From: Candidatus Hydrogenedentota bacterium
GTDB lineage: Bacteria > Hydrogenedentota > Hydrogenedentia > Hydrogenedentales > JAEUWI01
Reading direction: 5' to 3'
DNA: 64,000 nt
Assembly (NCBI GenBank): GCA_019637335.1
Contig: JAHBVV010000011.1
Span: 1-64,000, forward strand
The translations under genes were made by a program, and so were the position numbers. The notes beneath the pieces were generated by a model that ran no database searches, was not told where the DNA came from, and saw nothing but the letters and a program-made list of their open reading frames with translations. How positions within the stretch are numbered: the stretch's first letter is position 1; each line of letters begins with the position of its first letter. Positions 15,640 to 24,389 of this stretch are shown here, piece after piece.

Positions 15640-16839
15640 ATGTCACACGATTCACGGCGCACGTTTCTGAGGCAGCTTTCCATCGGCGCGGGCCTCGCCG
15701 GCCTGGGCGGATCGGCCCTGGCCGCCGAGGGGACAATCCAGGGCTTTGATGATACGGCCACCACGCGCCAGGACCGGGCCTGGCAGCCGGTTTCCGATTG
15801 CAAGGTGCGCGTCGGCATCGTCGGCTATGGCGTCTGCCGCTTCGGCGCGGCCTTCAGCTTCCAGGACCATCCCAACGTGGAAGTGGCGGCGGTCAGCGAT
15901 CTCTTCCCGGATCGCTGCGCCGCGCTTTCGAAGGCGTGCCGCTGCAAAAAGACCTACCCCTCGCTGGAGGAGATGGTGAAGGACGACACCCTGGAGGCCA
16001 TCTTCCTGGCCACCGATGCGCCGAGCCACGCCCGGCACGCCATCCTGGCGCTGGAACATGGCAAACACGTCGCCTGCGCCGTGCCGGCCACCTGGGGCTC
16101 GCTGGAAGAGGGCCAGCAGCTCTACGACACCGTCAAGAAGACCGGCCTCAAGTACATGATGTACGAAACATCCGTCTACCGCGATGACTGCCACGCCATG
16201 CGCACGCTGTACAACGCCGGCAAGCTGGGCCGCATCCTCTACAGCGAGGGCGAGTATTACCACTACGTCGCGACCCCGATCGACTCCTATCGCGGCTGGC
16301 GCATTGCGTGCCCGCCGATCTGGTATCCCACGCACTCCACCGCCTACCACGTGGGCGTGTGCGGCGAGCACTACACGGAAGTGTCGTGTATGGCGATCCC
16401 CAGCATCCTGCCCGACCGCAGTTCCGGAAAGAACCCCTACAACAACCAGTTCGGCACCGAAATCGCCCTGTTCCGCACGAGCGGCGGCGGCATGTCGCGC
16501 ATGCTCGTGAGCCTCGATTCGCCCGGCTACCACGGCGAGATCGGGCGCGTGCGCGGGGAGCGGGGCTCCGTGGCCGGAATGAAATACGAGGGCCTCGACG
16601 ACATCGCGGGCCTCGATCTGGCCAAGCCGCCGCTCCCGCCCAGCGTGGACCCCGGTGGCCACGGCGGATCGCACGGCCAGCTGACCGAGGAGTTCATCAC
16701 CGCCATCCTGCAGGACCGCGCCCCGCTGGTGGACATCTCCTGGAGCCTCAACATGACCGTCTGCGGCATCGTGGCGCACGAATCGGCCCTCAAGGGCGGG
16801 GAGCTGCTGAAGATTCCCTGGTTCCCGCCGCTGGCCTGA
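15640..16839 (+). CDS. Tat-exported Gfo/Idh/MocA oxidoreductase, paralog 2
   Basis: A 399-residue near-duplicate of the preceding protein, with Tat signal SRRTFLRQLSIGAGLAGLGG and the same Rossmann and CAVP motifs. Nucleotide identity to paralog 1 is very high from about 15.80 to 16.30 kb, whereas the signal peptide and the linker (TATTRQDRAWQ) differ more. That pattern suggests recent duplication or gene conversion confined to the mature domain. It lies 29 bp after paralog 1, with GAGGAG before the ATG, so one operon is likely. Substrate unknown. Confidence 0.85.
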   Translation: MSHDSRRTFLRQLSIGAGLAGLGGSALAAEGTIQGFDDTATTRQDRAWQPVSDCKVRVGIVGYGVCRFGAAFSFQDHPNVEVAAVSDLFPDRCAALSKACRCKKTYPSLEEMVKDDTLEAIFLATDAPSHARHAILALEHGKHVACAVPATWGSLEEGQQLYDTVKKTGLKYMMYETSVYRDDCHAMRTLYNAGKLGRILYSEGEYYHYVATPIDSYRGWRIACPPIWYPTHSTAYHVGVCGEHYTEVSCMAIPSILPDRSSGKNPYNNQFGTEIALFRTSGGGMSRMLVSLDSPGYHGEIGRVRGERGSVAGMKYEGLDDIAGLDLAKPPLPPSVDPGGHGGSHGQLTEEFITAILQDRAPLVDISWSLNMTVCGIVAHESALKGGELLKIPWFPPLA

Positions 16840-17046
16840 CCGGAGACGTATAGTCCTGAAATGAGAATCAACCATTGGCAAGAGCACGGCCAGCGCCAGG
16901 GCGCCGGACGCGAGCCCGGCATATTTCCCTGCCGTCCCTGCTGTCGCTGATGTCCCTGAAACGCTGAATCCGCGGCGCCCACTGGCGCCTTAACACGGGT
17001 CCCGATGTCTCGGCCACCCGACACGACCATAGGAGCAATAGCAACC

Positions 17047-18240
17047 ATGAGTTCAAATTCACGCCGAAACTTCCTCAAACACCTCTCGCTCGGGGCCGGG
17101 TTCGCCGGCGCGAGCGGTTTCGCCTTCGCCGCGGAAGAGACCATACAGGGCTTCGACGACACCGCCACCACCGTCCAGGCCGAAAAGGTCTGGACGCCCG
17201 TTTCCGACCGCAAGGTGCGCGTCGGGATCGTGGGCTATGGCGTCTGCCGCTTCGGCGCGGCCTTTGGCTTCCAGGATCACCCGAACGTGGAGATCGTGGC
17301 CGTCAGCGACCTCCTGCCCGACCGTTGCGCCGGCCTGGCGAAGGCCTGCCGCTGTGAAAAGACCTATCCCTCGCTGGAAGAGATGGTGAAGGACGACAAC
17401 ATCGAGGCCATCTTCGTGGCGACCGACGCGCCAAGCCACGCGCGGCACTGCATCGAAGTGATGAAGCACGGCAAGCACGTGGCCTGCGCGGTGCCCTCCA
17501 CCTTCGGCTCCCTGGAAGAGGCGGAGGAACTCTACAAGGTGGTCAAGGAGACGGGCCTGAACTACATGCTCTTCGAGACCTCCGCCTTCCACGACGCCGC
17601 CTACGCCATGCGCGTGCTGTTTGACGCCGGGCATTTCGGGCGCATGCTCTACACCGAGGGCGAGTACTACCACTACATGGACGTGCCCATCGACTCCTTC
17701 AAGGGCTGGCGCATCGGCCTGCCGCCGCAGTACTATCCCACGCACTCCAACGCCTACCACACCTGCGTCACCGGCGAGAGCTTCACCGAGGTGTCGTGCA
17801 TGGGCATCCCCAGTTCCATCGAGCACCTCAAGCCCGAAAACAACATCTACAAGAACCCCTTCGGCACCGAAGTGGCCCTCTTCCGCACCAGCGGCGGCGG
17901 CATGTCCCGCATGGTCGTGAGCTGGGATACCCCCGGCTACCACGGCGAGATGGGCCGCGTCCGCGGCGAGAAGGGCTCCATGATCAACACCGCATTCCAG
18001 GGGATCGCGGACATCTCCGGCATCGAACTGCGCAAGCCCCCGCTTCCCAAGTCGGTCGACCCCGGCGGGCACGGCGGCTCCCACGGCTACCTCATGAACG
18101 AGTTCGTCCACTCAATTCTGGAGAACCGCCAGCCGCTCGTCGATATCGCCTGGGGACTGAACATGACGGTGTCCGGCATCGTGGCGCACCAGTCGGCCAT
18201 GAAAGACGGCGAGTTGCTGAAGATCCCGCAGTACGCGTAG
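17047..18240 (+). CDS. Tat-exported Gfo/Idh/MocA oxidoreductase, paralog 3
   Basis: A 397-residue third member. Tat signal SRRNFLKHLSLGAGFAGASG; Rossmann VRVGIVGYGVCRFGAAF; EHGKHVACAVP is replaced by KHGKHVACAVP. It is more diverged than paralogs 1 and 2 in the substrate domain (YYHYMDVPIDSFKGWRIGLP, GMGIPSSIEHLKPENN) but ends with the same GGELLKIP-type tail (DGELLKIPQYA). It is separated from paralog 2 by 207 bp containing a short tandem repeat, so it may have its own promoter. An AGGAG-like site precedes the ATG. Probably a periplasmic sugar oxidoreductase or a structural relative. Confidence 0.85.
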   Translation: MSSNSRRNFLKHLSLGAGFAGASGFAFAAEETIQGFDDTATTVQAEKVWTPVSDRKVRVGIVGYGVCRFGAAFGFQDHPNVEIVAVSDLLPDRCAGLAKACRCEKTYPSLEEMVKDDNIEAIFVATDAPSHARHCIEVMKHGKHVACAVPSTFGSLEEAEELYKVVKETGLNYMLFETSAFHDAAYAMRVLFDAGHFGRMLYTEGEYYHYMDVPIDSFKGWRIGLPPQYYPTHSNAYHTCVTGESFTEVSCMGIPSSIEHLKPENNIYKNPFGTEVALFRTSGGGMSRMVVSWDTPGYHGEMGRVRGEKGSMINTAFQGIADISGIELRKPPLPKSVDPGGHGGSHGYLMNEFVHSILENRQPLVDIAWGLNMTVSGIVAHQSAMKDGELLKIPQYA

Positions 18241-18579
18241 GGCGTGTGCATAGATTGGTTAGCGTGGATCGCCAGGGCCTCCCTGGCGATCCACGTTCTT
18301 TTCGGGGAGAGCCCGTCGCATGAGCCGGTGTTTGTCGCAGGCGCGTCCAACCGGTCCACTCCGTGCAACCGGTCCACTCCGTCCAACCGGTCCACTCCGT
18401 CCAACCCGTCCAACCCGTCCAACCCGTCCAACCCGTCCAACCCGTCCACTCCGTCCACTCCGTCCAACCCGTCCACTCTGTCCACTTGCCTGACCGCCAG
18501 CCTCCTTCTCCCCTTGAACTGTCCGCCGTGCTGCGCCTATCATGCCATCTCGCATTGACCCCAACCCAAGGAGTACCCC
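18241..18579. repeat. Gap with long 9-bp tandem repeat (about 18352-18487)
   Basis: After a GC-rich hairpin around 18265-18297 (AGGGCCTCCCTGGCGATCC arms, possible terminator for paralog 3), about 15 copies of a 9-bp unit of the CCGTCCAAC/GTCCACTC type run without interruption. No gene is seen. Confidence 0.75.
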
Positions 18580-19563
18580 ATGAGAACCATGCTTGCCGCG
18601 GCCATCGCAGCCGCGCTTTCCCTTTCCGCCGCGGCCGAGGATATCAAAGTCGGCATTATCGGCCTCGACACCTCGCACGTCACGGCCTTCACGAAGCTGT
18701 TGAACGACAAGGAAAACCCCGCCCACATCCCCGGCGCAAAAGTCGTCGCCGCGTATAAGGGCGGCAGTGACGATATCGAATCGAGCTACTCCCGGGTCGA
18801 CGGCTACACCGCCGAGCTTCAGAATAACTACGGCGTCCAGATCGTGGATACCATTGAAGAGCTCTGCACGCTCGTGGACGCCGTGCTCCTCGAAAGTGTG
18901 GACGGACGCCCCCACCTGGAGCAGGTGAAGCCCGTGTTCGCCGCCGGCAAGCCGGTATTCATCGACAAGCCTGTGGCCGGCACGCTGAAGGACGCCATCG
19001 AAATCTACAAGCTCGGCAAGCAGCACAACGTCAAGTGGTTCAGCTCCTCATCCTACCGCTATTACCCCAGCATGACCGCGCTGATGCAGGAAGACGTCGG
19101 CGCGCTGCGCGGCGCCATCTCCTTCGGCCCCGCGCACCTGGAAGAGCACCACCCCGACCTCTTCTGGTACGGCGTGCACCCCGTGGAAGCGCTCTACACC
19201 GCCATGGGCACGGGCTGCGTGAGTGTCGTCCGCACCCACACCGAAAACACCGACGTAGTGACCGGCCTCTGGGACGGCGGCAAAGTCGGCACCCTCCGGG
19301 GACTTCGCAACCAGGCCACGCCGCACCAGGTCATCCTGTTCGGCGAAAAGAAAGTCGCCCACCAGTCCCTCGAGCGCGGGGACTACGCGCCCCTCGTCGC
19401 CGAGATCGTGAAATTCTTCCAGACCGGCGTCGTGCCCGTCGACCCAGAGATCACCATCGAAATGTTCGCCTTCATGGAAGCCGCCGACGAAAGCAAGCGC
19501 CGCGGCGGCGCCCCGGTCACGCTCGAGGAAGTCATCGCGGCCAACGGCGGCCCCATCGAGTAA
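18580..19563 (+). CDS. Secreted Gfo/Idh/MocA-like oxidoreductase (shorter type)
   Basis: A 327-residue protein with a Sec signal (MRTMLAAAIAAALSLSAAAED), then VGIIGLDTSHVTAF, an altered Rossmann turn in which GxGxxG is replaced. FIDKPVAGTLKDAIEIYKL carries the family lysine (DKP). WFSSSSYRYYPS and HLEEHHPDLFWYGVHPVEALY form the substrate site with the catalytic His. It is more distant from the three tandem paralogs than they are from one another. AAGGAG precedes the start. It ends the plus-strand oxidoreductase block. Periplasmic action on a sugar or sugar-like compound is inferred; no substrate can be named. Confidence 0.83.
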   Translation: MRTMLAAAIAAALSLSAAAEDIKVGIIGLDTSHVTAFTKLLNDKENPAHIPGAKVVAAYKGGSDDIESSYSRVDGYTAELQNNYGVQIVDTIEELCTLVDAVLLESVDGRPHLEQVKPVFAAGKPVFIDKPVAGTLKDAIEIYKLGKQHNVKWFSSSSYRYYPSMTALMQEDVGALRGAISFGPAHLEEHHPDLFWYGVHPVEALYTAMGTGCVSVVRTHTENTDVVTGLWDGGKVGTLRGLRNQATPHQVILFGEKKVAHQSLERGDYAPLVAEIVKFFQTGVVPVDPEITIEMFAFMEAADESKRRGGAPVTLEEVIAANGGPIE

Positions 19564-20520
19564 CCAATCCAATTACGCATACCCGACGGAAGTCAAAGGA
19601 GACCGGGCGGCGGCCGAAACATTGGTCGCCGCCCCTCTATTTTGGCGCCCAAAAGGATCGCAGTCATTCCTGCCCGCGGCAACAAGCGCGCCAAATACAA
19701 CAGACGCCTCATCCTTCTCAATCCACCCCGATCCATTAGCGAACGCCAACGTGGGCTGAAAGTCCGCCGCAGGCGGAATAAGCGTCCACGCTTGTCATGC
19801 CACCCGCCAACGACCCCGCCAGACCGTCCCCCTGCTCAATCCACCCCCAACCTGAGCCGCCCGCGCAACGCGATGGCGCCCCAGCACCTTCGTGAGCCTG
19901 GAGCATTGTTTACCCAATGACTCCAGCGCCGCCCAAAACGAGCGGCGCATCCGGTGGTCGGGCCTACCGTCCACGATATTGACGGACGAACGCTGGCGGC
20001 AAGGATTCCTTTTCGTAATACGTTAGCTGTATGAAGCAGTGAGCAGGTATACTTCCAAGCGCTCCGGTAATTCTGCGAGGAAGCACGGCTAAAGGATCGC
20101 GGGCATTCTTGCCTGCGGCAACGCCTGCGTCGGCTTTCAACGGGCATGGCTGGCCTGGAATAGATTCCCGGCGTCCCCAAAACCGGAATCACCAATCGGG
20201 ACCGGGGTCTATACACAAGCGCAGCAATCACATGAAGTCTTGCGCTCCTCCTGCTGCAGACAGGCCGAAGGTGCGCCGTGGCGGAAATGTCCGCGATCCT
20301 TCGATTCACGCTCTCTTGACCGAGACATGCTCTCCCACCAGGGGTGCCTCATACGGCTAAAGTGTTACTCCTTTTCATATATTGACTCTTGTTCCGTCAT
20401 TGTAATGTATAGCAATCGAGACTTGGAGAGAAAGAATTGCGACGAGGCGAGCAGGGGATACGCGCAGTGTAGGGAAATTAATCGGTTGAAAATTTAAACC
20501 ATTCAGTTTAGAATGGGGGT
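19564..20520. other. Gene-free gap with dispersed palindromes
   Basis: Nearly 1 kb without a convincing gene. Two copies of an AAAGGATCGC...CCGCGGCAAC palindrome family occur at 19652-19683 and 20091-20122; a third copy lies at 46255-46286. GC content falls sharply after about 20350, where the regulatory region of the next locus begins. Confidence 0.6.
20486..20520 (+). promoter_or_regulatory. mqsR promoter with overlapping operator palindrome
   Basis: TTGAAA (20486-20491) and TAGAAT (20509-20514) are 17 bp apart. A perfect inverted repeat CCATTC-N6-GAATGG (20499-20516) covers the -10 box, as expected for autorepression by the MqsA antitoxin. The ATG follows 6 nt after the -10 box, so the transcript would be leaderless or nearly so. 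Confidence 0.65.
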
Positions 20521-20829
20521 ATGGAGAAGCGTAAGCCCCACTACACGCTGTCTCGCATAAAGTAGCTTATTGAGGCGGGCCAGTATCGACTCACCAAGAC
20601 CGCGCTACAGTGCGCCGCGCGGGATTTTGGATTTCTCTCCTCCGCTGAGGTGGCTACGCAATTGCTTGCCATCGAGCATTGGAGTTTTTACAAGTCGATG
20701 ACTGCCGTACACGACAGTGGCCTTTGGCAAGATGTTTACCGTCCATCAATAAACGGCAGAGAAGCCTACGTGAAGGTTCAAATTCTGAATGATATGACGG
20801 TTGTCATATCCTTTAAAGGACGGGAGTAG
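20521..20829 (+). pseudogene. mqsR: MqsR-like RNase toxin interrupted by TAG
   Basis: The frame from ATG 20521 encodes an MqsR homologue of normal length (102 codons with the stop): MEKRKPHYTLSRIK, then TAG at 20563-20565, then LIEAGQYRLTKTAL, DFGFLSSAEV, FYKSMTAVHDSGLWQDVYRPS and VVISFKGRE. MqsR is a GCU-specific mRNA interferase of the RelE fold; the FYKSMT and WQDVYRP blocks are the family hallmarks. One amber codon at position 15 stops translation; the rest is free of frameshifts, which points to a recent loss or a base-call error. TAG ends several ordinary genes here, so readthrough is not expected. Confidence 0.8.
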
Positions 20830-20836
20830 TAGGCCG

Positions 20837-21250
20837 ATGCGGGAAAAAAAGTGGACAGACTGCCCCGCGTGCGGCGCGCGCGGAAGTATGCGCCAACGGG
20901 CGGGTCAGTCGGAACGAATTCAGCCCGCGGGCTATCCTCCGCTTGACATAAGCGAGCTGGACGGTCAGTTTTGTTCGGCGTGTGGCGATGGCTTCTGGTC
21001 AATGCGGTCTGAGCGGCGTATCACGCGACTGCTGGCCGCACACAAGGCGGAATTCGACGCGGGACGCGTTGTAGCCGCGGAACTGGCCAGCGTTCGGGAA
21101 GGCGCCGAAGCGTTGGGCGTTACGGTGCAGGCCATACACCGGATGATGGATGAAGGGCGGTTGCGGTATGTACTGGCCGGAGGAACCCGGCTGCCCATCC
21201 GGAAGGACCTCGAAGCGAAGGCCAGGGCGCGCGGCCGTACGCCGGTCTGA
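20837..21250 (+). CDS. mqsA: MqsA-family antitoxin
   Basis: A 137-residue antitoxin. The N-terminal zinc domain shows CPACGARG (about residues 8-15) and CSACGDGFW (about 42-50), giving the two Cys pairs of MqsA. The C-terminal half ends in a helix-turn-helix of the excisionase/MerR type (VREGAEALGVTVQAIHRMM, GGTRLPIRKDLEAKA) rather than the Xre-type domain of E. coli MqsA. It binds and blocks MqsR and represses its own operon. It starts 7 nt after the mqsR stop. The frame is intact while the toxin is interrupted. An upstream in-frame GTG at 20801 exists, but the ATG next to MREKKWTDC fits family starts. Confidence 0.8.
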   Translation: MREKKWTDCPACGARGSMRQRAGQSERIQPAGYPPLDISELDGQFCSACGDGFWSMRSERRITRLLAAHKAEFDAGRVVAAELASVREGAEALGVTVQAIHRMMDEGRLRYVLAGGTRLPIRKDLEAKARARGRTPV

Positions 21251-21334
21251 TGTTGACCTGATCGACAGCAGCCGCAGGCAACGCGTGATGCCGTCCGGGC
21301 CGTAAGTCCGGGAGGCGCTTGCATCCGCGACATC

Positions 21335-21532
21335 GTGATGGAGCGCGTCGTTCCCCTGCTTCGGAAACGACACTACTGCGACGCCGCAGCGGATCGACTG
21401 CTAGCCCAGGTCGGGGCCTGGGCGGAGGTGGGCGTATACATGCGATGGCCCTACCGGCCCATCCTCGCGACCGTAGCGGAACGGCTCCGCCCCCGCGCCC
21501 GCGAGGCCCTGCCCGAGTTTTTCCCGGGCTGA
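21335..21532 (+). CDS. Small ORF of unknown function after mqsA
   Basis: 65 codons from GTG 21335 (an ATG follows directly). The product is basic and Arg/Ala/Pro-rich with RLLAQVGAWAEVGVYMRWPY and no recognised motif. It lies in the 410-bp gap between mqsA and blaI. Coding status is uncertain; it could be a chance frame in GC-rich DNA. Confidence 0.25.
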   Translation: MMERVVPLLRKRHYCDAAADRLLAQVGAWAEVGVYMRWPYRPILATVAERLRPRAREALPEFFPG

Positions 21533-21606
21533 AAGTGTCGTTTGAGGGTGCCCCCGTAGGCTGGTGAAGGATGGCGCCCGTGGCGCGCCGCACGTGCTTC
21601 AACTTG

Positions 21607-21654
21607 TACAGATGTAAAATTTGTCTTGACAATATTTACAAATGTAAATATACT
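21607..21654 (+). promoter_or_regulatory. blaI-type promoter with twin BlaI operators
   Basis: TTGACA (21626-21631) and TATACT (21649-21654) are 17 bp apart. Two 10-bp dyads of the BlaI/MecI TACANNTGTA type lie at 21607-21616 (TACAGATGTA) and 21637-21646 (TACAAATGTA). The second sits in the spacer and would block RNA polymerase. Autorepression by the BlaI protein is expected, lifted when the M56 peptidase acts. Confidence 0.9.
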
Positions 21655-21684
21655 GCGCCCATGGACAATCTGAAGGAGGCAACC

Positions 21685-22077
21685 ATGGCGCCATTGATAT
21701 CGGAAGCGGAAGCACAAGTTTTGCAGGCCCTGGTGGAGATGGAGGAGGCGACAGCCCGCGAATTATATGCGGTACTCGCGGAATCCACAGGCTGGGCGCA
21801 GCCCACGGTAGTCACATTCTTGCGGCGGCTCGAGGCCAAGGGGCTGGTGTCTCACAGCAAGGAGAAGGGCCAGCGGGCCTTCCTCTACCGGCCCAACCAG
21901 CGCGGGCGCTCGGCGGGCCGGGAGCAGGTGAAGAACCTGGTGAACCGGGTCTTTGGCGGCAACCCCGTGCCGCTTATGTCCATGTTTGTGGAAGAGGAAG
22001 CGCTCACGAAAGAGCAGATCACGGCGCTGCGGCAGTTGCTCGATGAGCAGGAAAAAAAGAAGGGAGGCAGGGTATGA
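21685..22077 (+). CDS. BlaI/MecI/CopY-family repressor
   Basis: A 130-residue penicillinase-repressor-like protein: ISEAEAQVLQALVEM at the start and a winged helix with STGWAQPTVVTFLRRLEAKGLVSHSKEKGQRAFLYRP. The C-terminal helices (TKEQITALRQLLDEQEKK) should dimerise. It should bind the two operators upstream and be cleaved when the neighbouring M56 protein senses a signal. AAGGAGG at 21673-21679 lies 5 nt before ATG 21685. Another ATG at 21661 is at the predicted transcription start and could give 8 extra residues as a leaderless form. It overlaps the next gene by 4 bp. Confidence 0.9.
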   Translation: MAPLISEAEAQVLQALVEMEEATARELYAVLAESTGWAQPTVVTFLRRLEAKGLVSHSKEKGQRAFLYRPNQRGRSAGREQVKNLVNRVFGGNPVPLMSMFVEEEALTKEQITALRQLLDEQEKKKGGRV

Positions 22078-24389
22078 ACCGCATGATCGAAGCGCTCAAC
22101 GGGATTGCGGCGGCATGGTGGGATTGGACGGTGGCGTCCACGTGGCAGGGGGCCTTGCTTCTGTCGGTAGTCGGGGTGATCTTGGCCGCGGGCAGGTCGC
22201 TGCGGCCGGGCTTCCGCTACGGCCTGCTGCTGGTGGTGCTGCTGAAGTTCGCCTTGCCGCCGGTCTTCGGCGTGGCCTACGGGTTTTCGGATCTGCTGGC
22301 GCGCGCATTCAGCGGTGTCCCCGCACCGGCGTTGAACACGGACGTGTACGAAGTTGTGGTTGCGCCGCCTCCGCCAGCAACAGCGACGGTGCCTGCGCCC
22401 GCTCCCCTGGCGCGTATAGCGCCTCAAGCGCCCGCGCTTTCTCCGCTGGCGTGGTTGCTGGTCCTGGAGGTGGCGGGCGCCGGGATGCTCCTCTTCCTGA
22501 TCGCGCGCCAGTGGCGTGTGGCGAGGCAATTACTGCGCGGGGGCGTCGACGGCGATGAACCCTTGCGGCAGCGCTTTCGGGCGGCTGTCCGCGCCATGAA
22601 GCTGCGGCGCACGCCCCGGCTCTGTCTCAGCGACGGGGCCAGCGCGCCGCAATCCGGCGGCATCCTGCGTCCCTTCGTTCTGCTGCCTTCGTGGGCCGCG
22701 GCGATGCCAGCGGACGAGCTCGAAATCCTCCTCGCGCACGAACTCGCCCATGTGCGGCGCAGGGACGCGCTGGTCAACGGTTTCCAGGCTGCGGCACAGG
22801 CACTGCTCTGGTGGAACCCCGCCGTGTGGTGGCTGAACCCCCGCATCCGCGAGGAACGCGAGTTTTGCTGCGACGACCTGGTGCTCGCGCGCGGGATAGC
22901 CAGCGGGGAGGCCTATTCGCGGGCCTTGGTCAATGTTGCGGAACGTGTTTCGTTGCCCGCGTCTCCCTGGGCCATGGCGGGCATGGCGGACAACTTTCGC
23001 GCGCTCGACCGGCGCGTGCGGATGGCGCTGGACGGCGGACATGGACGCCGAGGCTGGGGGCACTACGGGGCGATGGTGGTCGTAGTGCTGGTGGCGGGGT
23101 GGGTACTGCCTGGCGCGACTGATGAGGCGACCGATGAACGCAAGGAGGGGTTCGATCCCGTCGGGAAGAGCGCCGATGAGACGTCAATTGATTCTGTTAC
23201 GGTTAACGATGCGCCGGGAAGGGCCGATGCGGAGGAGGAACTGGTGATCGCGTCGGAAGGTACAGCCGTGCCGGAACCCGAGAATTTCTTGCCCGGACTC
23301 GAGTATCAAATCCTGAACATGACCGCGGAAAGAATTTCCAGGGATCACGTCAAGCCGGGTGTCATGGGACCGTTCGGGCCGCGGGACCACCGGATGACGG
23401 TTTTTGAGGAAGTCAGCTTGACGCTCCACTCGGCGCAGCATGCCGTGGACATTAATATCAAGGCAAAACGACTGGAACACACCACAGGCAGCGACAGCGA
23501 CGGCCTGATGGTGTGGGAAGGCGATGTGGAGGCGCAATTCGCCGAGTTTACCGCACAGGCCGAGCGCCTGGAGTTTACCTCAACCTTTCTGTTTTTCAAT
23601 GCGAATCTCTTATTGAGGGACTTCGGCACGGTCCAAGCTGAGCAGATTCGCGTGGACCCAGTAGCCAGGCGCATCGATGTACTGAACGGCACCGTTGACG
23701 AGGCGCGCCTGAAGGAAGCCTTCGGCGAGAACGCCACGTACGCACCCAGGGGCGAATGGCTGACACTGCCCTTTGCCGTCGTTCGGCAGATTGTGGTCGA
23801 TGCGTGGATAATGGAGGTTGACCGTGATGCGGACCTGAAATTGCCCGATGCGATGAGGCGCGTATCCGAGAACGACAGCCCTGCGTCAAGAACCGTTACG
23901 GGCGGAAGTGAGCAGGATCCAAAGGCTCTTGTTGCGGGAACCGCGAGTAACGAGGAGTGGTCCGTTTGCAAAGCGGGAATCATGGAACTTGTCGACGCGG
24001 GCCGCGGCAAAATTGTAGGTGCGCCCAAGTTAATCACCCTTGACGGACAGGAGGCGACGATTTCGATTGGGACCGAAGTTCCATACACGCAGGATGACGA
24101 GATCGCTTATGAATTTGAAGGTATGAAATTGGGTGTTCTGGTTTCGGTTGTAACCGCGGAAAATGGCTCGGAAGGCTTCGACATCAGGCTCAACTACACG
24201 CGCACAACGCAACAGGACCCTGACGCCACGCCTCCGGTTTTTGAAACCGCCGAGACGGCGCATTCCATTCGGTTGGAAAGTATTCACGATCCGAGATGGA
24301 TTTACTTCATGACGGTGCGGCCGGGAGCGCGTCATGAGTTGGTGGCGTTCCGTGTTTCGCTGGTCCGGCCGGGCGGTCAACCCGCATAG
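22074..24389 (+). CDS. BlaR1-like M56 metallopeptidase fused to LptA-like and secretin-like modules
   Basis: A 771-residue membrane protein. Residues 1-150 have three to four hydrophobic helices. The M56 domain contains HELAH at 222-226 and the later EREFCCDDLVLA motif (third zinc ligand Glu and following Asp). A further membrane segment lies at about 325-345 (VVVVLVAGW). The extracytoplasmic part is unusual. About 430-560 looks like an OstA/LptA-type strand repeat (VWEGDVEAQFAEFTAQAERLEF). About 570-771 resembles the secretin core: QIVVDAWIMEVDRDA, then GKIVGAPKLITLDGQEATI and SIGTEVPY. M56 proteins cleave BlaI-type repressors after sensing an envelope signal; here sensing may be linked to outer-membrane assembly. 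No beta-lactamase gene is nearby. Confidence 0.8.
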   Translation: MNRMIEALNGIAAAWWDWTVASTWQGALLLSVVGVILAAGRSLRPGFRYGLLLVVLLKFALPPVFGVAYGFSDLLARAFSGVPAPALNTDVYEVVVAPPPPATATVPAPAPLARIAPQAPALSPLAWLLVLEVAGAGMLLFLIARQWRVARQLLRGGVDGDEPLRQRFRAAVRAMKLRRTPRLCLSDGASAPQSGGILRPFVLLPSWAAAMPADELEILLAHELAHVRRRDALVNGFQAAAQALLWWNPAVWWLNPRIREEREFCCDDLVLARGIASGEAYSRALVNVAERVSLPASPWAMAGMADNFRALDRRVRMALDGGHGRRGWGHYGAMVVVVLVAGWVLPGATDEATDERKEGFDPVGKSADETSIDSVTVNDAPGRADAEEELVIASEGTAVPEPENFLPGLEYQILNMTAERISRDHVKPGVMGPFGPRDHRMTVFEEVSLTLHSAQHAVDINIKAKRLEHTTGSDSDGLMVWEGDVEAQFAEFTAQAERLEFTSTFLFFNANLLLRDFGTVQAEQIRVDPVARRIDVLNGTVDEARLKEAFGENATYAPRGEWLTLPFAVVRQIVVDAWIMEVDRDADLKLPDAMRRVSENDSPASRTVTGGSEQDPKALVAGTASNEEWSVCKAGIMELVDAGRGKIVGAPKLITLDGQEATISIGTEVPYTQDDEIAYEFEGMKLGVLVSVVTAENGSEGFDIRLNYTRTTQQDPDATPPVFETAETAHSIRLESIHDPRWIYFMTVRPGARHELVAFRVSLVRPGGQPA

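Noticed and set aside
20521-20829. Amber recoding (pyrrolysine-type) in mqsR
   Set aside because: Genes ending at 18240, 24389 and 28313 use TAG as an ordinary stop, and no pyl genes are seen. A simple nonsense change or base error fits better.
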